DNA from: Sipunculus nudus | Lineage: Eukaryota; Annelida; Sipuncula; Golfingiida; Sipunculidae | Length of the DNA stretch: 64,000 nucleotides | Direction of reading: 5' to 3' | Assembly: GCA_026874595.1 (NCBI GenBank) | Contig: CM049313.1 | Span: forward strand, 72,100,659-72,164,658 | In this document: piece by piece, positions 1-12,800 of the stretch | How the letters are laid out: each line of letters begins with the position of its first letter | Position numbering within the stretch: the stretch's first letter is position 1 | Notes under the pieces: generated by a model | Seen by the model: only the letters and a program-made list of their open reading frames with translations | What the model was told of the DNA's origin: nothing | Databases searched by the model: none | Position numbers and translations under genes: made by a program

Positions 1-127
1 GATGGGTGCCATACGAAAATTATTGCCTCGCAACTATGAGATGGAGAGATACCAGATTTATGGACATGCAAAATATCAGCTCAGTACAATGAACCACTCC
101 AGAGATATGGGCTGTTATATATAAAAA
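1..127. repeat. Fragment of a pearl-like core unit
   Basis: The sequence resembles the core units at 31600-33250 (GGACATGCAAAAT...CAGCTCAGTAC, ACCACTCCAGAGATATG). It is cut by the left window edge and by the element starting at 128. Confidence 0.5.
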
Positions 128-1361
128 CTAGATGTGTCGGAACGACACGAATGCCCCTGCCTGGGGCAAATAGGAAACATTTGTTAAATTTTTAAAAAGG
201 TGTCGTATGGTCAAAAGTAGGTCAACAAGGGCAAAATGCAAACTCGATCTGTAACAGGTCATTATCAAGCAACACACCAAAAATCAGGCCAGTATCTGCA
301 GACACTGTGAAAAAGTCCATACATGTGCATTTTCCATAAAAATTTCTGTCTTTCATGAAATTTTCTGTTTAGGAGCCTAGGAGCCGTAAAACAATCAAAA
401 GTAGGTCAACCGGGACGAAACGCGAACTCAATTTGTAACTGTCATTATCTGGCAACACATAAACAAGGGACCCATGGGTCACGGCGCTCAGCTGATCGTG
501 ATTGGACTATAAATGTTTCTCCACTGTGATACTATATCGAGTCAATAAAGCTTATGAATATCATGGACATGTTGGGCTATTATAAAGGAATGTAATTTAA
601 TATGTGAGTAAATGATAAATGAAATTACCTGACTGATGGATTAATAGAGTAAAATACAGTGGTTTATTTTTTATTTATTTAGGAGGGGTTGAAAATTGTG
701 ATATATTTGAGCAAATATGAATGCAATGACAGCAGGACATATGCATTTGTTATGAAAATTTCTATTTTTCATGAAACTTTCTATGTTCAGGAGCAGTCAA
801 ATGGTCAAAAGTAGGTCAACTGGGACAAAACAAGAACTTGATCTGTAACTGGTCATTATCTGCCTACACACCAAAAATCAGGCCAATATCTGCAGGTTTT
901 GCAAAAAAAAAGTCTGTACATGTGTATTGGTCATGAAAATTTATATTTTTCATGAAATGTTCTAAGTTAAGGAGGCGTAAAACGTTCAAAAGTAGATCAA
1001 CGGGGACGAAATGCGATCTCGATCTGTAACTGGTCATCATCTGCCTACACACCAAATATCAGGCCAATATCTGCAGGCATTGCAAAAAAAAGTCCGTACA
1101 TGTGTATTTGTCATGAAAATTTCTATTTTTCATGAAATTTTTTAAGTTTAGGAGCCGTAAAACAGTCAAAAGTAGGTCAACCGGGACGAAACGCGAACTC
1201 GGTCTGTAACTGGTCTATATCTGCTTGACACACCAAAAATCAGGCCAATATCTGCAGGCATTGCGAAAGAAAGTCCGTACAGCTGTCTGATTTTCGGAAT
1301 GACGGAAGGACGGACATGGGTTAAACTATATGCCCCGGCCACTTTGTGGAGGGGGCATAAA
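128..1361 (+). mobile_element. Pearl-like element family P2, copy a
   Basis: The head ACTAGATGTGTCGGAACGAC carries two hairpins in a row: GTGTCG-gaa-CGACAC and TGCCCC-tgcct-GGGGCA. The core has roughly 160-190-bp units with GGTCAAAAGTAGGTCAAC, ATCAGGCCA(A/G)TATCTGCAGG and TTTCATGAAATTTTCT. Then come a short ACGG microsatellite and a tail hairpin (1329-1358) followed by A residues. This matches the published architecture of bivalve 'pearl' elements and Helentron-associated non-autonomous elements. It is interrupted by a piece of family P1 at 464-735. Confidence 0.7.
464..735 (+). repeat. Head segment of family P1 embedded in P2 copy a
   Basis: About 270 bp are nearly identical to 4488-4758, starting GGGACCCATGGGTCA. 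The match stops abruptly after AATGCAATGACAGCAG, and P2-type sequence resumes. Confidence 0.8.
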
Positions 1362-2760
1362 AAAAGAGATTCATACTTCACAAGAACTGCAGGTGGCGCC
1401 ACCTGTCTTTTGGCACAACTACACAGCTGTGCAAATAACTATGCTGGGTTTAAAAGAGATTGGTCAAAGGGGCTCAGAGGAGTTCTCTGGAAAAGACTGA
1501 GGTGGCGGAGAGTGCGTAGGCCGGTCAAAACATAGTATCCACAAGACTTTGTTTTGGAGGATACAATATCTATAACTGTAACTTTAGTTCCATTAATTAT
1601 ACAAGAAATCATGACTTCTTTAATGTCTTAGTGTCAAGATAAATAAGTAAATCAGTGAGTTTGGTACTTAAGTATTGGTCTTAATATATTAATTTCAAGT
1701 ATGCAAGACATTCTCATGTTTCAGTTTCATGGCGGGACACATTCTTAAGATGCATCTTGAAAATGAAGTAATTAATGACCAATTAGCAAAAGTTCAGATC
1801 ACTAACATGACATTCACATCATGAATTTTATCATCTAAAAGCCAGATTGAGATTAACTTTAGATGTGATCTTGACCTTTGACCTTCTGACAACAGTCGAA
1901 TGCGTTCTGCCTCAGGTGATGGGTAACGTGTGAAAACTGATTCAAATCATGACTGGTCTACACTTGTTGTACATGAGAATAGGATCAAGGTCAAGGTCAG
2001 CAGTTTTTAAACTCCTCTGGGAACTTGGTTGAAACATTTTGTCTACCACATTTGTGGACAAAATATTAGTTATCATGTTAGCAAGAAATCCTAAAGATTA
2101 AAAAATATAATTCAGCTGATTTTAACTTGAAGATCAGGAACAAAGTCCCCATTTTAACCTTGTCAAAGAACACTGTGGAAACAATATGTGTGCCATATTT
2201 GAGGGAAACTCTTCAGTACTTCAAAAGTTATATGCTACACAATCATACTAGATTTCCGCTCATTTAACCTTGAAGATCAAGGTCATTTTATCCAGTTTTC
2301 AAACTCCTTAAAGAATAGGGCAGAATCAACTGGTGTGTCAAATTAGAAAACAAAATATTCTGTGTTTCAAAAGGGTCATAATAATCATTTATTTCTTCAA
2401 TTTGACCTCGAATGTTGAGGTCAAGGTAACAAATTTTCTAGCTCATCTGAGAATATGGTAGAAACAACTGGCATGTCAAATCGGAGGGTAAAATCATCAG
2501 CTCTTCAAATATTAAAGTGGTCATAATAATCCTAGACTACAACAGAGTTGACCTTGATGATCAACGTCGAGACTCATCTGACAACTTAAAGGAAACAACA
2601 GGTGTGTCAGATTTGAGGGGCAAAATGCAATACTTCCAGAGTTATCAGGTTCACAAGAAATCCAAAACATGATGAACTATATTGACCCTAAAGACAATGG
2701 TGAAGGTTAACATCTTTTGATTTGATTATTAATTATTTTAACAGCTAGCAGACAGAACAT
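1362..2760. other. Gene-free repeat-derived sequence
   Basis: 1362-1530 is a pearl-like piece with GGTGGCGCCACC and AGGAGTTCTCTGG. 1530-2756 contains diverged motifs of the type TGACCTTGA...AAGGTCA typical of old dispersed repeats. I see no gene, tRNA or open frame of note. Confidence 0.5.
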
Positions 2761-4427
2761 GGGACCCATGGGTCATGTCGTTCAGCTGATTTTGGGAAAA
2801 TATTAGCAACTGCAAAATATTTTTATTTCTTTTTGTTTTTCATGTATATCAGCATTTGAAAAGTTAAGAAAAAATGGCCCTGCTAAAATGAAACTCTGTA
2901 TATTATAGAATAATGGACGTGAGCTAAAGCACATGCACTGTGAAATAAATGAAACCTGTAGCCTGAAACCATTTAATGAGGCACCAAGGGAAAAAATGGG
3001 CCTACGGTAAGTGTTATTTAAAAGTTACATTTCATAAACAAATAATGGGTGAAGGTAATTAAGTTTTCAAAAGTAAAATATATGGCCATATGAGTTAAAA
3101 ATAAATCCAACAAAGTTTGACCAGTATTCCTGATTTTAAAACTAAGGTTAACAGTGTTAATTCACACCTAGGCCCGGCCAACTTAAAGAGATATGAATGA
3201 AATGCTACAAAATATTTATAGCTTCTTAAATCTTGTCAGTAAGCACTTACATTTGATCTTAATATTTTATCACATTTGAGTATTAGGATTAAATTTCTGA
3301 ACATTTAAAAAAAATCAAAATTGTCCAAGTCTCAACGAAAAAAATTATTTTAACATTAAAATTATAAGATTTGTCTTGTTTATTTGTCCTGTGTATTGAA
3401 GGGGTAAGTGAGGGAGGTGTCTCGGTTGTCACTGCTTATTGCTGAAAAAAATGTGAAATTATAAGATTCATCTTATTTATAGAACAGGTCTGTCAACAGA
3501 ATTGGGGGTGGGGGTGGGGGGAAAGAGAAAGGCTATCTGTGGTATTAACTGCAGACAGTCTGATCAAGCTCAACAAGAGAGAGGGCTTGCCCCAGTGACG
3601 GGATTAAATAATAACACCCAGGGAGCATAGAGAGCTGCACATAATGACTTACAGTGACCAAAGTTGACTGCTTGACAAAGTAAGGGAATACAACAAGAGC
3701 CTTCAATAAAAATTCAATAACTAGTCTAATTTTGCAGCTTTTATTTTCAAATTTCAGAATTTAACAGATTAAATCCTTATGTGTACATGCTGTGAAAATT
3801 AAATCCACAGTACTTACAGGAAAAAAACGTGCCGTGGCCAAAGTTGGGCAAAATTTAAGGTACTGATTTTTAAATTTATGCTAATAACTTATATAAATTG
3901 AAAAATTCAGATCTAATTTTCAGTATACAATTGAATCTTGATCAAATTAACTTTTATGCCTGAAAAAAGTCTCTAGGATCAGCAATTCTTATGTTATGTG
4001 AGTAAATATATTTCCTAATTTTTTAAAAGGTACATTATGTTTGGGCCCATAACTTCAACAAATTATGCAATACTGACCTAATTTTTTTAATGTACATAGG
4101 AAATAAATGGAAGAATATGAACATTTACTATGATCAAAATTCAGATAAGTGGTTTTGATATAAGGCAGTCTTGAACTGTAACAATGGGTTTTTAATGGAA
4201 AGCAAGGTTTTTCCTTAATTTCTCGAAGGAACAAAGTCTAAGTGATCCAATTTTCAGTATGGTAGGAGATTTTGGGGACATCTAACTGTATGCAAAATTT
4301 TGGATTCGTTGGTCCAACAGTTTCAAAACGTGCCCTGTTAACAGACAGACGGCCGGACAGCCGGACAGACGACGGACAAGGACCATGACTATAGCTCAGT
4401 TGACTTACAGTCAGCTGAGCTAAAAAC
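2761..4427 (+). mobile_element. Pearl-like element family P1, copy a
   Basis: The head GGGACCCATGGGTCATGTCG is followed by TTCAGCTGA. The body has GTTGGGCAAAATTTAAGGTA and TTTGGGCCCATAAC blocks, then a GACGGACA microsatellite. The tail hairpin is at 4392-4422: TAGCTCAG, one mismatch, TGAC, loop, GTCA, CTGAGCTA, then AAAA. Confidence 0.65.
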
Positions 4428-4490
4428 ACTTACCTGTTTCTGAAAAGACAACAACATTTTTAAAGAGCTTGACTTGTTTTTAGTAAAGAA

Positions 4491-6231
4491 GGGACCCATG
4501 GGTCATGGCGCTCAGCTGATCGTGATTGGACTATAAATGTTTCTCCACTGTGATACTATATCGAGTCAATAAAGCTTATGAATATCATGGACATGTTGGG
4601 CTATTATAAAGGAATGTAATTTAATATGTGAGTAAATGATAAATGAAATTACCTGACTGATGGATTAATAGAGTAAAATATAGTGGTTTATTTTTTATTT
4701 ATTTAGGAGGGGTTGAAAATTGTGATATATTTGAGCAAATATGAATGCAATGACAGCAGTAATAAGCATTAGTAGAATGATGATAAGGCTATTTGTTGAA
4801 GGATCTAAAGTGTATGGTTGTCTGCAAGCTTTCAATTTGACAGATATGATGCTATGATTAACTATGCTTATGAAGTGATTAATGAATTTGTGAATGTATG
4901 ACACAATATCTCTTTAGTCTTGACAAGGTACATTATTGTGATGCCCACTATGTCTACATATTACACAATATTGACATAATTTCTGGCATGTACATAGGTA
5001 CCTATGGAAGAATAGTTATACAAAATATTAAAGTATGAATATATCTGATTCATCTTGTTCCTGCTTATTGAGGCTGACTTTGGGATGGGGTTCGGAGAAG
5101 GGAAAAGTGAGGGCAGCACGAAGGTGGATGTAGAAATTCTATTGTAATGTTTTTCATTTATATAAGAATATGAAAAGCTAAGAGGAAAGGGGCCCTCCTA
5201 CTTGGTTATAGTAAAGATCTAAATATATGATTGCAAACTAATACTCTGACAAGACTGTCATGAAGAAAATCAGTAAAAGTTTTGAGATACTGTGATGCAT
5301 ATGAAAATTTACAGAAGGACAGGCAAGTGGACAGAATGGACTAATACCTTTATTTCACTTTCAAGGGAATAATGCATTTAAGCTTATGATTAAGCCTATA
5401 TTTTTAGCATATCCACTTTTTCCATAAAGAAGTTTTTATCTGAATCATTTTTTTTTATTTACATGTTTTATAAATTTTTAATAAAAAAACTGAAAATATA
5501 AGTTAAAATATTAGAATTGTTGCAAAAGTTGCAATCATTATATATACAGTGTAAAAAGTGAAACTTTAAGTTAAAATATTAGAATTGTTGCAAAAGTTGC
5601 AATCATTATATATCCAGAGTGTAGCTCATATTGGGTCATATTATGCATACACATATATTTTATTATTTTTAAATCATAAATGTTTAAACTGAATTTAAAA
5701 GAAAATAATGCAAAAAGTTGGGCAAAATTTAAGGTACCAATTTTATATTTTTGCCAATATATAAAAAAATTGAACAGATTTTGATCTAATTTTTGGTATA
5801 CAATTCCTGATTTTTTTACAAAGTCCATTATGTTTGGGCCCATAACTTTTTTAAATTTAATAATACTGACTTAATTTCTGGCATGTAAATAGGAACTATA
5901 CAGAGTAATATTTATGGTAAATATGAAGAAAACCAGATGAGTGCTTTTGATATTAGGCAGTTCTGAAGTGTAAAAATAGATTACTAATAAAAATTGAGGT
6001 TTTTCCTTAATATCTCAAAGGAACAAAGTCCTATTGACCCAATTTTCGGCACGGTAGGAGATTTTGGGGACATCTAACTGTGTGCCAAATTTCAGATTCA
6101 TAGGTCCAATGGTGTCGTAACGTGCCAGTCTTACGGACGGACATCCGGACGGACAGACAGACAGACAGACGGACGACGGACAATGGACCACGACTATAGC
6201 TCAGATGACTTGTAGTCAACTGAGCTAAAAA
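4491..6231 (+). mobile_element. Pearl-like element family P1, copy b (most complete)
   Basis: The element is about 1.74 kb from GGGACCCATGGGTCATGGCG to the hairpin ending CTGAGCTAAAAA. The head motif GCTCAGCTGA (4510-4519) is the inverted copy of the tail arm TCAGCTGAGC, a subterminal inverted repeat. A 60-bp internal direct duplication lies at 5498-5617. The GGACGGACAGACAGAC microsatellite precedes the tail. Confidence 0.7.
5498..5617. repeat. Local direct duplication inside P1 copy b
   Basis: AAGTTAAAATATTAGAATTG and the following 25 bases occur twice, about 73 bases apart. Confidence 0.85.
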
Positions 6232-6314
6232 TATTTAAAAAATGAACTTAATACTTCAGCATTCAAGTTAACGCCAGTAGAAAAACACAAACACATAATA
6301 TGCAAAAATAATAT

Positions 6315-6320
6315 TTTATT
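6315..6320 (-). promoter_or_regulatory. Polyadenylation signal of TAF1C
   Basis: An AATAAA on the minus strand lies about 65 bases past the TAF1C stop codon, in AT-rich sequence. It is the first canonical hexamer downstream, so the 3' UTR is probably very short and stops just short of the pearl-like element that ends at 6231. Confidence 0.6.
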
Positions 6321-6385
6321 ACAAAATAATATAATATTTGATTATAAACCAACATTTTACTATGAAGTGAGTGTTATACTGACTT

Positions 6386-6889
6386 TCAAAACCCCATGAC
6401 TAAACTTGCTTTTTTCTTTCTTGGCTTTTGCGAGCTGTCTGTTAACTGGGAACTTGAGAGGAACGTGTTCTGACTGGGGGGTTTAAACATACTGAATGAA
6501 TCCTCTATTGAGGATTTATCAAGTGACAAGAGCTTATCAGAATCAGATGCACTCACTTCATCATTATTAGTATCAGAGGTAACAAGTTGTTTTCTTATTC
6601 TGGTAGGAGTACTCAGAAATCCTGACAAATTTGAAATATCAGTCCTTGTACTTGATTGGCTGGCTGCCGAGTCATGTCTCCGCCTCTTGGCAGGTGAGGA
6701 GCTTATCATCTTACATGGAGTGCTGACCCCTTCTTCAGATGATACTGAACCTAGTATACTGGTAGACTCATTGTTATCATCATCTTCATCAGCTAATGAT
6801 ACATCATGTGATCTTGCCTCAGATGCATCCTCTTGCTTTCTTTTTTGTTTCTCCTTGAAATCCTGGATCATATTTTTTACTTCTTCATC
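6386..6889 (-). CDS. TAF1C: TAF1C coding exon 15 (C-terminus and stop)
   Basis: The acceptor is GTTATTTCAG. It encodes 167 residues and a stop at 6388-6386. It starts with a charged helix (DEEVKNMIQDFKEKQKRK), followed by a Ser-rich stretch with SSPAKRRR and TPTRIRKQ basic patches. It ends LSSSQ...RKKK...MGF, matching the vertebrate TAF1C C-terminus (VLSSSQ...RKKPRMGF as I recall it). That end match is what first identified the gene. Confidence 0.93.
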   Translation of the reverse strand, partial: DEEVKNMIQDFKEKQKRKQEDASEARSHDVSLADEDDDNNESTSILGSVSSEEGVSTPCKMISSSPAKRRRHDSAASQSSTRTDISNLSGFLSTPTRIRKQLVTSDTNNDEVSASDSDKLLSLDKSSIEDSFSMFKPPSQNTFLSSSQLTDSSQKPRKKKASLVMGF

Positions 6890-9800
6890 CTGAAATAACA
6901 AGGATTATTTTATATTTCAACATCAACTCAGTTTTGAAGGTTGTTTGAACAGGACACAAACCAACAATCTCAGGCCCCTGTAACACCTTAAGCAGTTGCA
7001 TAAAGTTTTAGGCAAAGCTGAATGATAAAATCAGTTTCAAACCATATTGTATGTTCACAAGTCCATGTAGCACCAATACATTTCATATTTGTAACAAAGT
7101 AGCAACATGCTGACAAATCACTTGTTTCTTACGCTATGGCCCAGTAGCTGCTTCAAAACTAGTCCTAAACCTTTTAGGATGTGAATGGAGCATCCAGTAC
7201 TTGAGCAGAGCAGATAATTCTATTTGCCTTTGAAACCACCTCCTGAGCTGGATTCTAAACAGTTTGGTGAAAACAGACCAATAACGTTTTGGACTGCCAT
7301 GTAAATGCTCAATTTTATTTACAATCAAAAGAGTGGAAAACCATTTTGCATTTGCCTAGTGAAAGGAGTACCATAGATCCCATTTATATCAAAGAGGTAA
7401 TATAAAGAAACTAGAATTCAACTTTTTTTTAACTCCCCATGCGACCATAAATAGATGGTTTATCTGAAATTTCTGGTGAGACGACCACTCGCCAGGACTC
7501 GGTGCTCCTGTGGCCAATAATAGGAAAAAAATATCTTCAGCCATGGTTCCAATCTTTTAGATGTCAGCTTTTTATCCATTCTTTATCCAATATCTAAACA
7601 AGGGACCCATGGGTCACGGCGCTCAGCTGTTATATATGATAAAAATATGATTTGGGAAAGAGGCACATGCTTGTTTTGTGTGGTAATGAATATAAGCTTT
7701 ATTATGAGTTGTTGGTGTTTAGCTTATGTATGATTTTGATAGTATCTTTGGAGACAGGGAAGAGGATTGATTTCATTTATTTTATTAACAAATGGAGTGC
7801 TATTGTCACACAGATTTTGACTTGGCCATATAACTTATAAGCAGCACATATAATAAAAGAGTTTAACTATTTATTAAAATTAAATAACAAATATTGTGCC
7901 AATATAATTTTTATTAATAAAAATAATAAGAAAATCATATGATTTTTTAAAATAAAATATAACTGAAATGATTATTGAAATAATATTATAGAATATATTC
8001 ATGAATGCATTCATGAATATATTTTGAAAGTATCTGCACTGGTATTCAAATACTTTCATTTTTACCTGAATTCCCATTCTTATGCAATAAAATTTTTTAA
8101 TGCAGTACATATTCATATTCGTATTCAAATACATTTGCAAAGCATTCGCACCATGTCTAGTATTTATTCAGTTTTAGCCAAACAATGATGTTGAGAATCC
8201 AGAATATAAACAAGTGACCCATGGGTCATGACGCTCAGCTGACTGGGAAGAGATTCGCAAAAGGAAATTTTATCACCAGAATGGTAGTATATACCCATTC
8301 AACTGAAGCATCAAACAGATTAACCAACAGGCCAAGATTTAGTCTGTATTTATATATCTCAAAAATAGAGAAAAATGTGTAAACTTTTAAAACTAGAATA
8401 CGGGTAACCGACAAGTGACTACATGTATCTGCCAAAATCGGATAGTGAGGCATGGATTGAGTGGCAAGGGGAAATAGAGTGAGGTATGTTGCATATTAGC
8501 ATGGATGTCTGCAGCCTAAATGTGTATGTAGGTTGTGCCACCTACCACAAATCCAGAAATCTGTCCAAGTTGTATACACCTGCAAAATTTTAGGCAGAAA
8601 AGTCAAACCACTACATGTATATGAGCGATTTTTGCCCATGGCAGACAAACAGACAAACACTGTGCAAAAATCTTTGCAGGTAACCCCTCCAGTTTTGTGT
8701 ATGATAAAGACCTATGTGAGATCTAAACACATGCACAATTTTGGCCCAATCGGTCAAATGGTTCCTGAGATATGAGCTTGGATGTGTCCAGCGTTAACTA
8801 GAATGTAGGTGGCGCCACCTGTCATAAAATCAAGAAAGCTGTCCACGATGTATAAACCTGCAAAATTTTAGGCAGTTATGTCGAACCACTACAGAGAAAT
8901 GAGTAATTTTAGGCCATGGCAGACTAACAGACAGACACTGTGCAAACATTGTTACAGGTGGCGCCACCATTTTTTGTGTATGTTACAGAGCTATCAAAGG
9001 GCTACATTTGTATAAATTTTATTTCCTGATCGGTCAAACGGTTCCCGAGATATAAGCTTGGATGTCATCAGCGTGAACGTGAACGTAGGTGGCGCCACCT
9101 GTCATAAAATCAAGAAAGCTATCCTGGATGTATACACATGGCGAATTTCAGGTGAATTAGTCAATTCACTGCAGTGATATGAGTGATTTTAACCCAAGGC
9201 AGATGAACAGATGGACACTGTGCAAGCATGGTTACAGGTGGCGCCACCATTTTTTGTGTATGTTATAAAGCAATCCAAGGGCTACATTTGTATCAATTTT
9301 ATTTCCTGATCGGTCAAACGGTTCCCGAGATATGAGGGTTTATGAGTGGAAACAGACCCACAAATGGACACTGGATAGAGAGGAAAGGTCAGAGGTCAAT
9401 GCAAATTGGTTAGGCACCAGTTTACATGTGACCCGATGATAGGTGTAAGTTTGGGAAAAATCGGTCCATTAGTCTCCGAGGAGCTCTCTGGAAACGAACT
9501 TCGTTTTGGCGGATACAAAAATACAGGTGGCTCCACCAGTCTGCAGAAACTAATAAAAACACTTAATGGTGAATATCCATGCAAAAAATCATGGTGATCT
9601 CTGCATTAGTTGTTCAGATACTTCAGTTTTTGTATCAAATTGTCCATTATTCTGAGGGATACTTCGGAGTCCTATAGCTTGAAGGATATGGGTAACAGAG
9701 ACCTAATTTCAAGTTTCCACAGGCACCTTTCATGGGCCTCCTTGCATGACAAGAATGAAGATTCTAGGTCCAGTTGTTGCGATTTGTACCCTCTTGACAG

Positions 9801-12800
9801 ATAACCACATCTTTAAAGGTCTCAAAAAAAAGAAAAAAATTCGTAAAAATTTGAAAAAAAAATAGAGGTGGCACACCCAGTCTGCAGAAACTGATGGAAC
9901 AGCTCATGATCAATATGTATGCCGAAAATCATGACCATCAGTGTTGTAGTTATTGAAATACTGCAGTTTTTGTATCAAATTTTCCATTATTCATGGGGGG
10001 GGGGGGTATTTTGGACCCATACAGCTTAAAGAATATGGGTAACAGAGACCTAATTTCAAGTTTCCATGGAGACTTTTCATGGGTCTCCCTGTGTGTCAAG
10101 AATGAAGATTCTTGGTCCAGTTTTTATGATTTGTGCCCTGTTAACAGATGTTCATATCTTTAAAGGTCTCAAAAATACAGAAAAATTTCGTAAAAAAAAC
10201 TGAACAAATACAGGTGGTGCCACCAGTCTGCAGAAACTTATGAAACACTCCATGATCAATATCCATGCCAACAATTATGGTTATCTCTGCATTATTTGTT
10301 CAGATAACTTAGCTTTTGTATCAAATTTTCAGTTATTCTGAGCTGTACTTTGGAGTGCCATAGCTCAAAGGATATGGGTAACAGAGACCAAATTTCAGGT
10401 TTCCATGGAGACTTATCATGGGTCTCCCTGTGTGTCAAGAACGAAGATTCTAGGTCCAGTCGTTACGATTTGTACCCTGTTTACAGATAACTACATCCTT
10501 AAAGGTCTCAAAAATGGAGAAAACAATTCGTGAACATTGAAAAATACAGGTGGCGCCACCAGTCTGCACAAACTGATGAAACATCTCATGATCAATATGT
10601 ATGTCGAAAATCATGACCAACAGTGATGTAGTTAATGAGATATTGAAGTTTTTGTATGAAATTTTTTACTATTCTGGGGGGTAATTTTGGGCCCCATAGC
10701 TCGAAGGATATGGGTAACAGAGACCTAATTTCTGGTTTCCATGGAGACTTTTCATAGGTCTCTCAGTGTGTCGAAAATGAAGATTCTAGGTCCAGTCGTT
10801 ACGATTTGTGCCACGCTAACAGATGACAGCATCTTCAAAGGTCTCAAAAATAGAGGAAAAAATCGTAAAAAATCAAACAGTACAGGTGGCGCCACCAGTC
10901 TGCAGGAACTGATCGAACATCTTATGATCAATATGTATGCCAAAAATGAAGACCATTAGTGATGTAGTTATTGAGATATTGAAGTTTTTGTATGAAATTT
11001 TTTACTATTCTGGGGGGTACTTTGGGGCCAGATAGCTCAAAGGGTATGGGTAACAGAGACCTAATTTCTGGTTTCCAAGGAGATTTTTCATGGACCTCTC
11101 AGTGTGTCAAGAATTAAGATTCTAAGTCCAGTTTTTATGATTTGTGCCTTGTTAACAGATGTTCACATTTTTAAAGGTCTCAAAAATAGAGAAAAAAATT
11201 CGTAAAAAATCGAAAAATACAGGTGGCGCCACCAGTCTGCAGGAAGTAATGTAACATCTCATGATCAATATGTATGCCAAAAATCATGACCATCAGTCAA
11301 GTAGTTAATGAGATATTGAAGTTTTTGTATGAAATTTTTTACTTTTCTGGGGGGGTACTTTGGGGCCACATAGCTCGAAGGATATGGGTAACAGAGACCT
11401 AATTTCTGGTTTCCAAGGAGATTTTTTATGGACCTCTCAGAATCCCAAGTTACAAGGTTCTAGGTCCAGCGGTTACGATTTGTGCCTGGTTAACGGACGG
11501 ACAGACGGACAGACGGACGACGGACAAAGAGTGATCGCTATAGCTCAGATGACTTTCAGTCAGCTGAGCTAAAAATTCACAAATTTAAATAATGATCATA
11601 AGTACCTGGTTTTATGGCTGTTATTTATGTTAAAAAAAAAATAAATTTAATATATTCACTTTGGACTACTTTCACATCAATCTACACACTAGACACAGTA
11701 GGAATCTAGATTAATATTATCAACTGCATCTTTGTCTATCATTAATTTCCTTCATATGATCCCTAATGATTAGTAATGAATAATATGATTTATTTTTTTA
11801 ACATTAAAATTTCACTGAAAAATACCATAGGTGACTGCATGGTGTTATTTGGAATAACATTGACATTGACATTCTATCCATCCATACAAGATTCTTACAT
11901 CATCAGTAACTGCAAGTTAATTTTCTGTTACTCATCAACTAACACATTCCTTTTCTATAAATTTTTCTTTAATTTGTTATAAAAAAACCAATACAAAATT
12001 ATAAATTTATTGTTTATTGTTATGTTTTTTTTTTCAAAACAACTACTAGATGAGTTGGGTTGGACACCTGGATCAACTGTGGCTGGGCATTAGCTGCCTG
12101 GCTGCCCCAGTGTATGCTTCGCTCAAGCATGCATAATCTGATGAAAGGTCAACAAGGTCAACATACAGGTGACTCAAGAGGGGCTGGATTAAGCCTGGGT
12201 CTGACATGGTCTCATAAAAACATTAATAAAAGCTACAATATTTGGCCAATTTCTTTCAGCTTTCTAAACTACAAAGATGAAATCCTTATGAGTGCATGAT
12301 ATGAAAATTATATCAACAGTGCTCAGGAAACAAACGTGCCATGCTCAAAGTTGGGCAAAATTTAAGGTACTAATTTTATATTTGTACAAATAACTTATAA
12401 AATTTGAAAAATTCAGAACTAATTTTTGGTATTCAATTGAATCTTGATTAAATAATGTTACATCCCTGACAAAAAATCTCTAGCTTCAGCAATCCTCTTG
12501 TTAAGGGAGTAAATAGATTTTTTTAAAAGTGCATTATGTTTGGGCCCATAAGGTAAAACAATTACGCAATACTGACATCATTTCTGGCATGTGCATAGCG
12601 AATGTATAGAAAATATGTATATTATATATGATCAAAGTCAGATCAATGGTTTTGATATTACGCATTCTTACAGTGTAACAATGGGTTATTAATGGAAAAA
12701 TGAAGTTTTTCATTAATATTTTGAAGAAACCAAATATCTCTCCTGATTTTTTTACAAAGTCCATTATGTTTGGGCCCATAACTTTTAATAATACTGTCTT

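Noticed and set aside
6687-6893. + strand Ser-rich ORF
   Set aside because: It is the antisense shadow of TAF1C exon 15.
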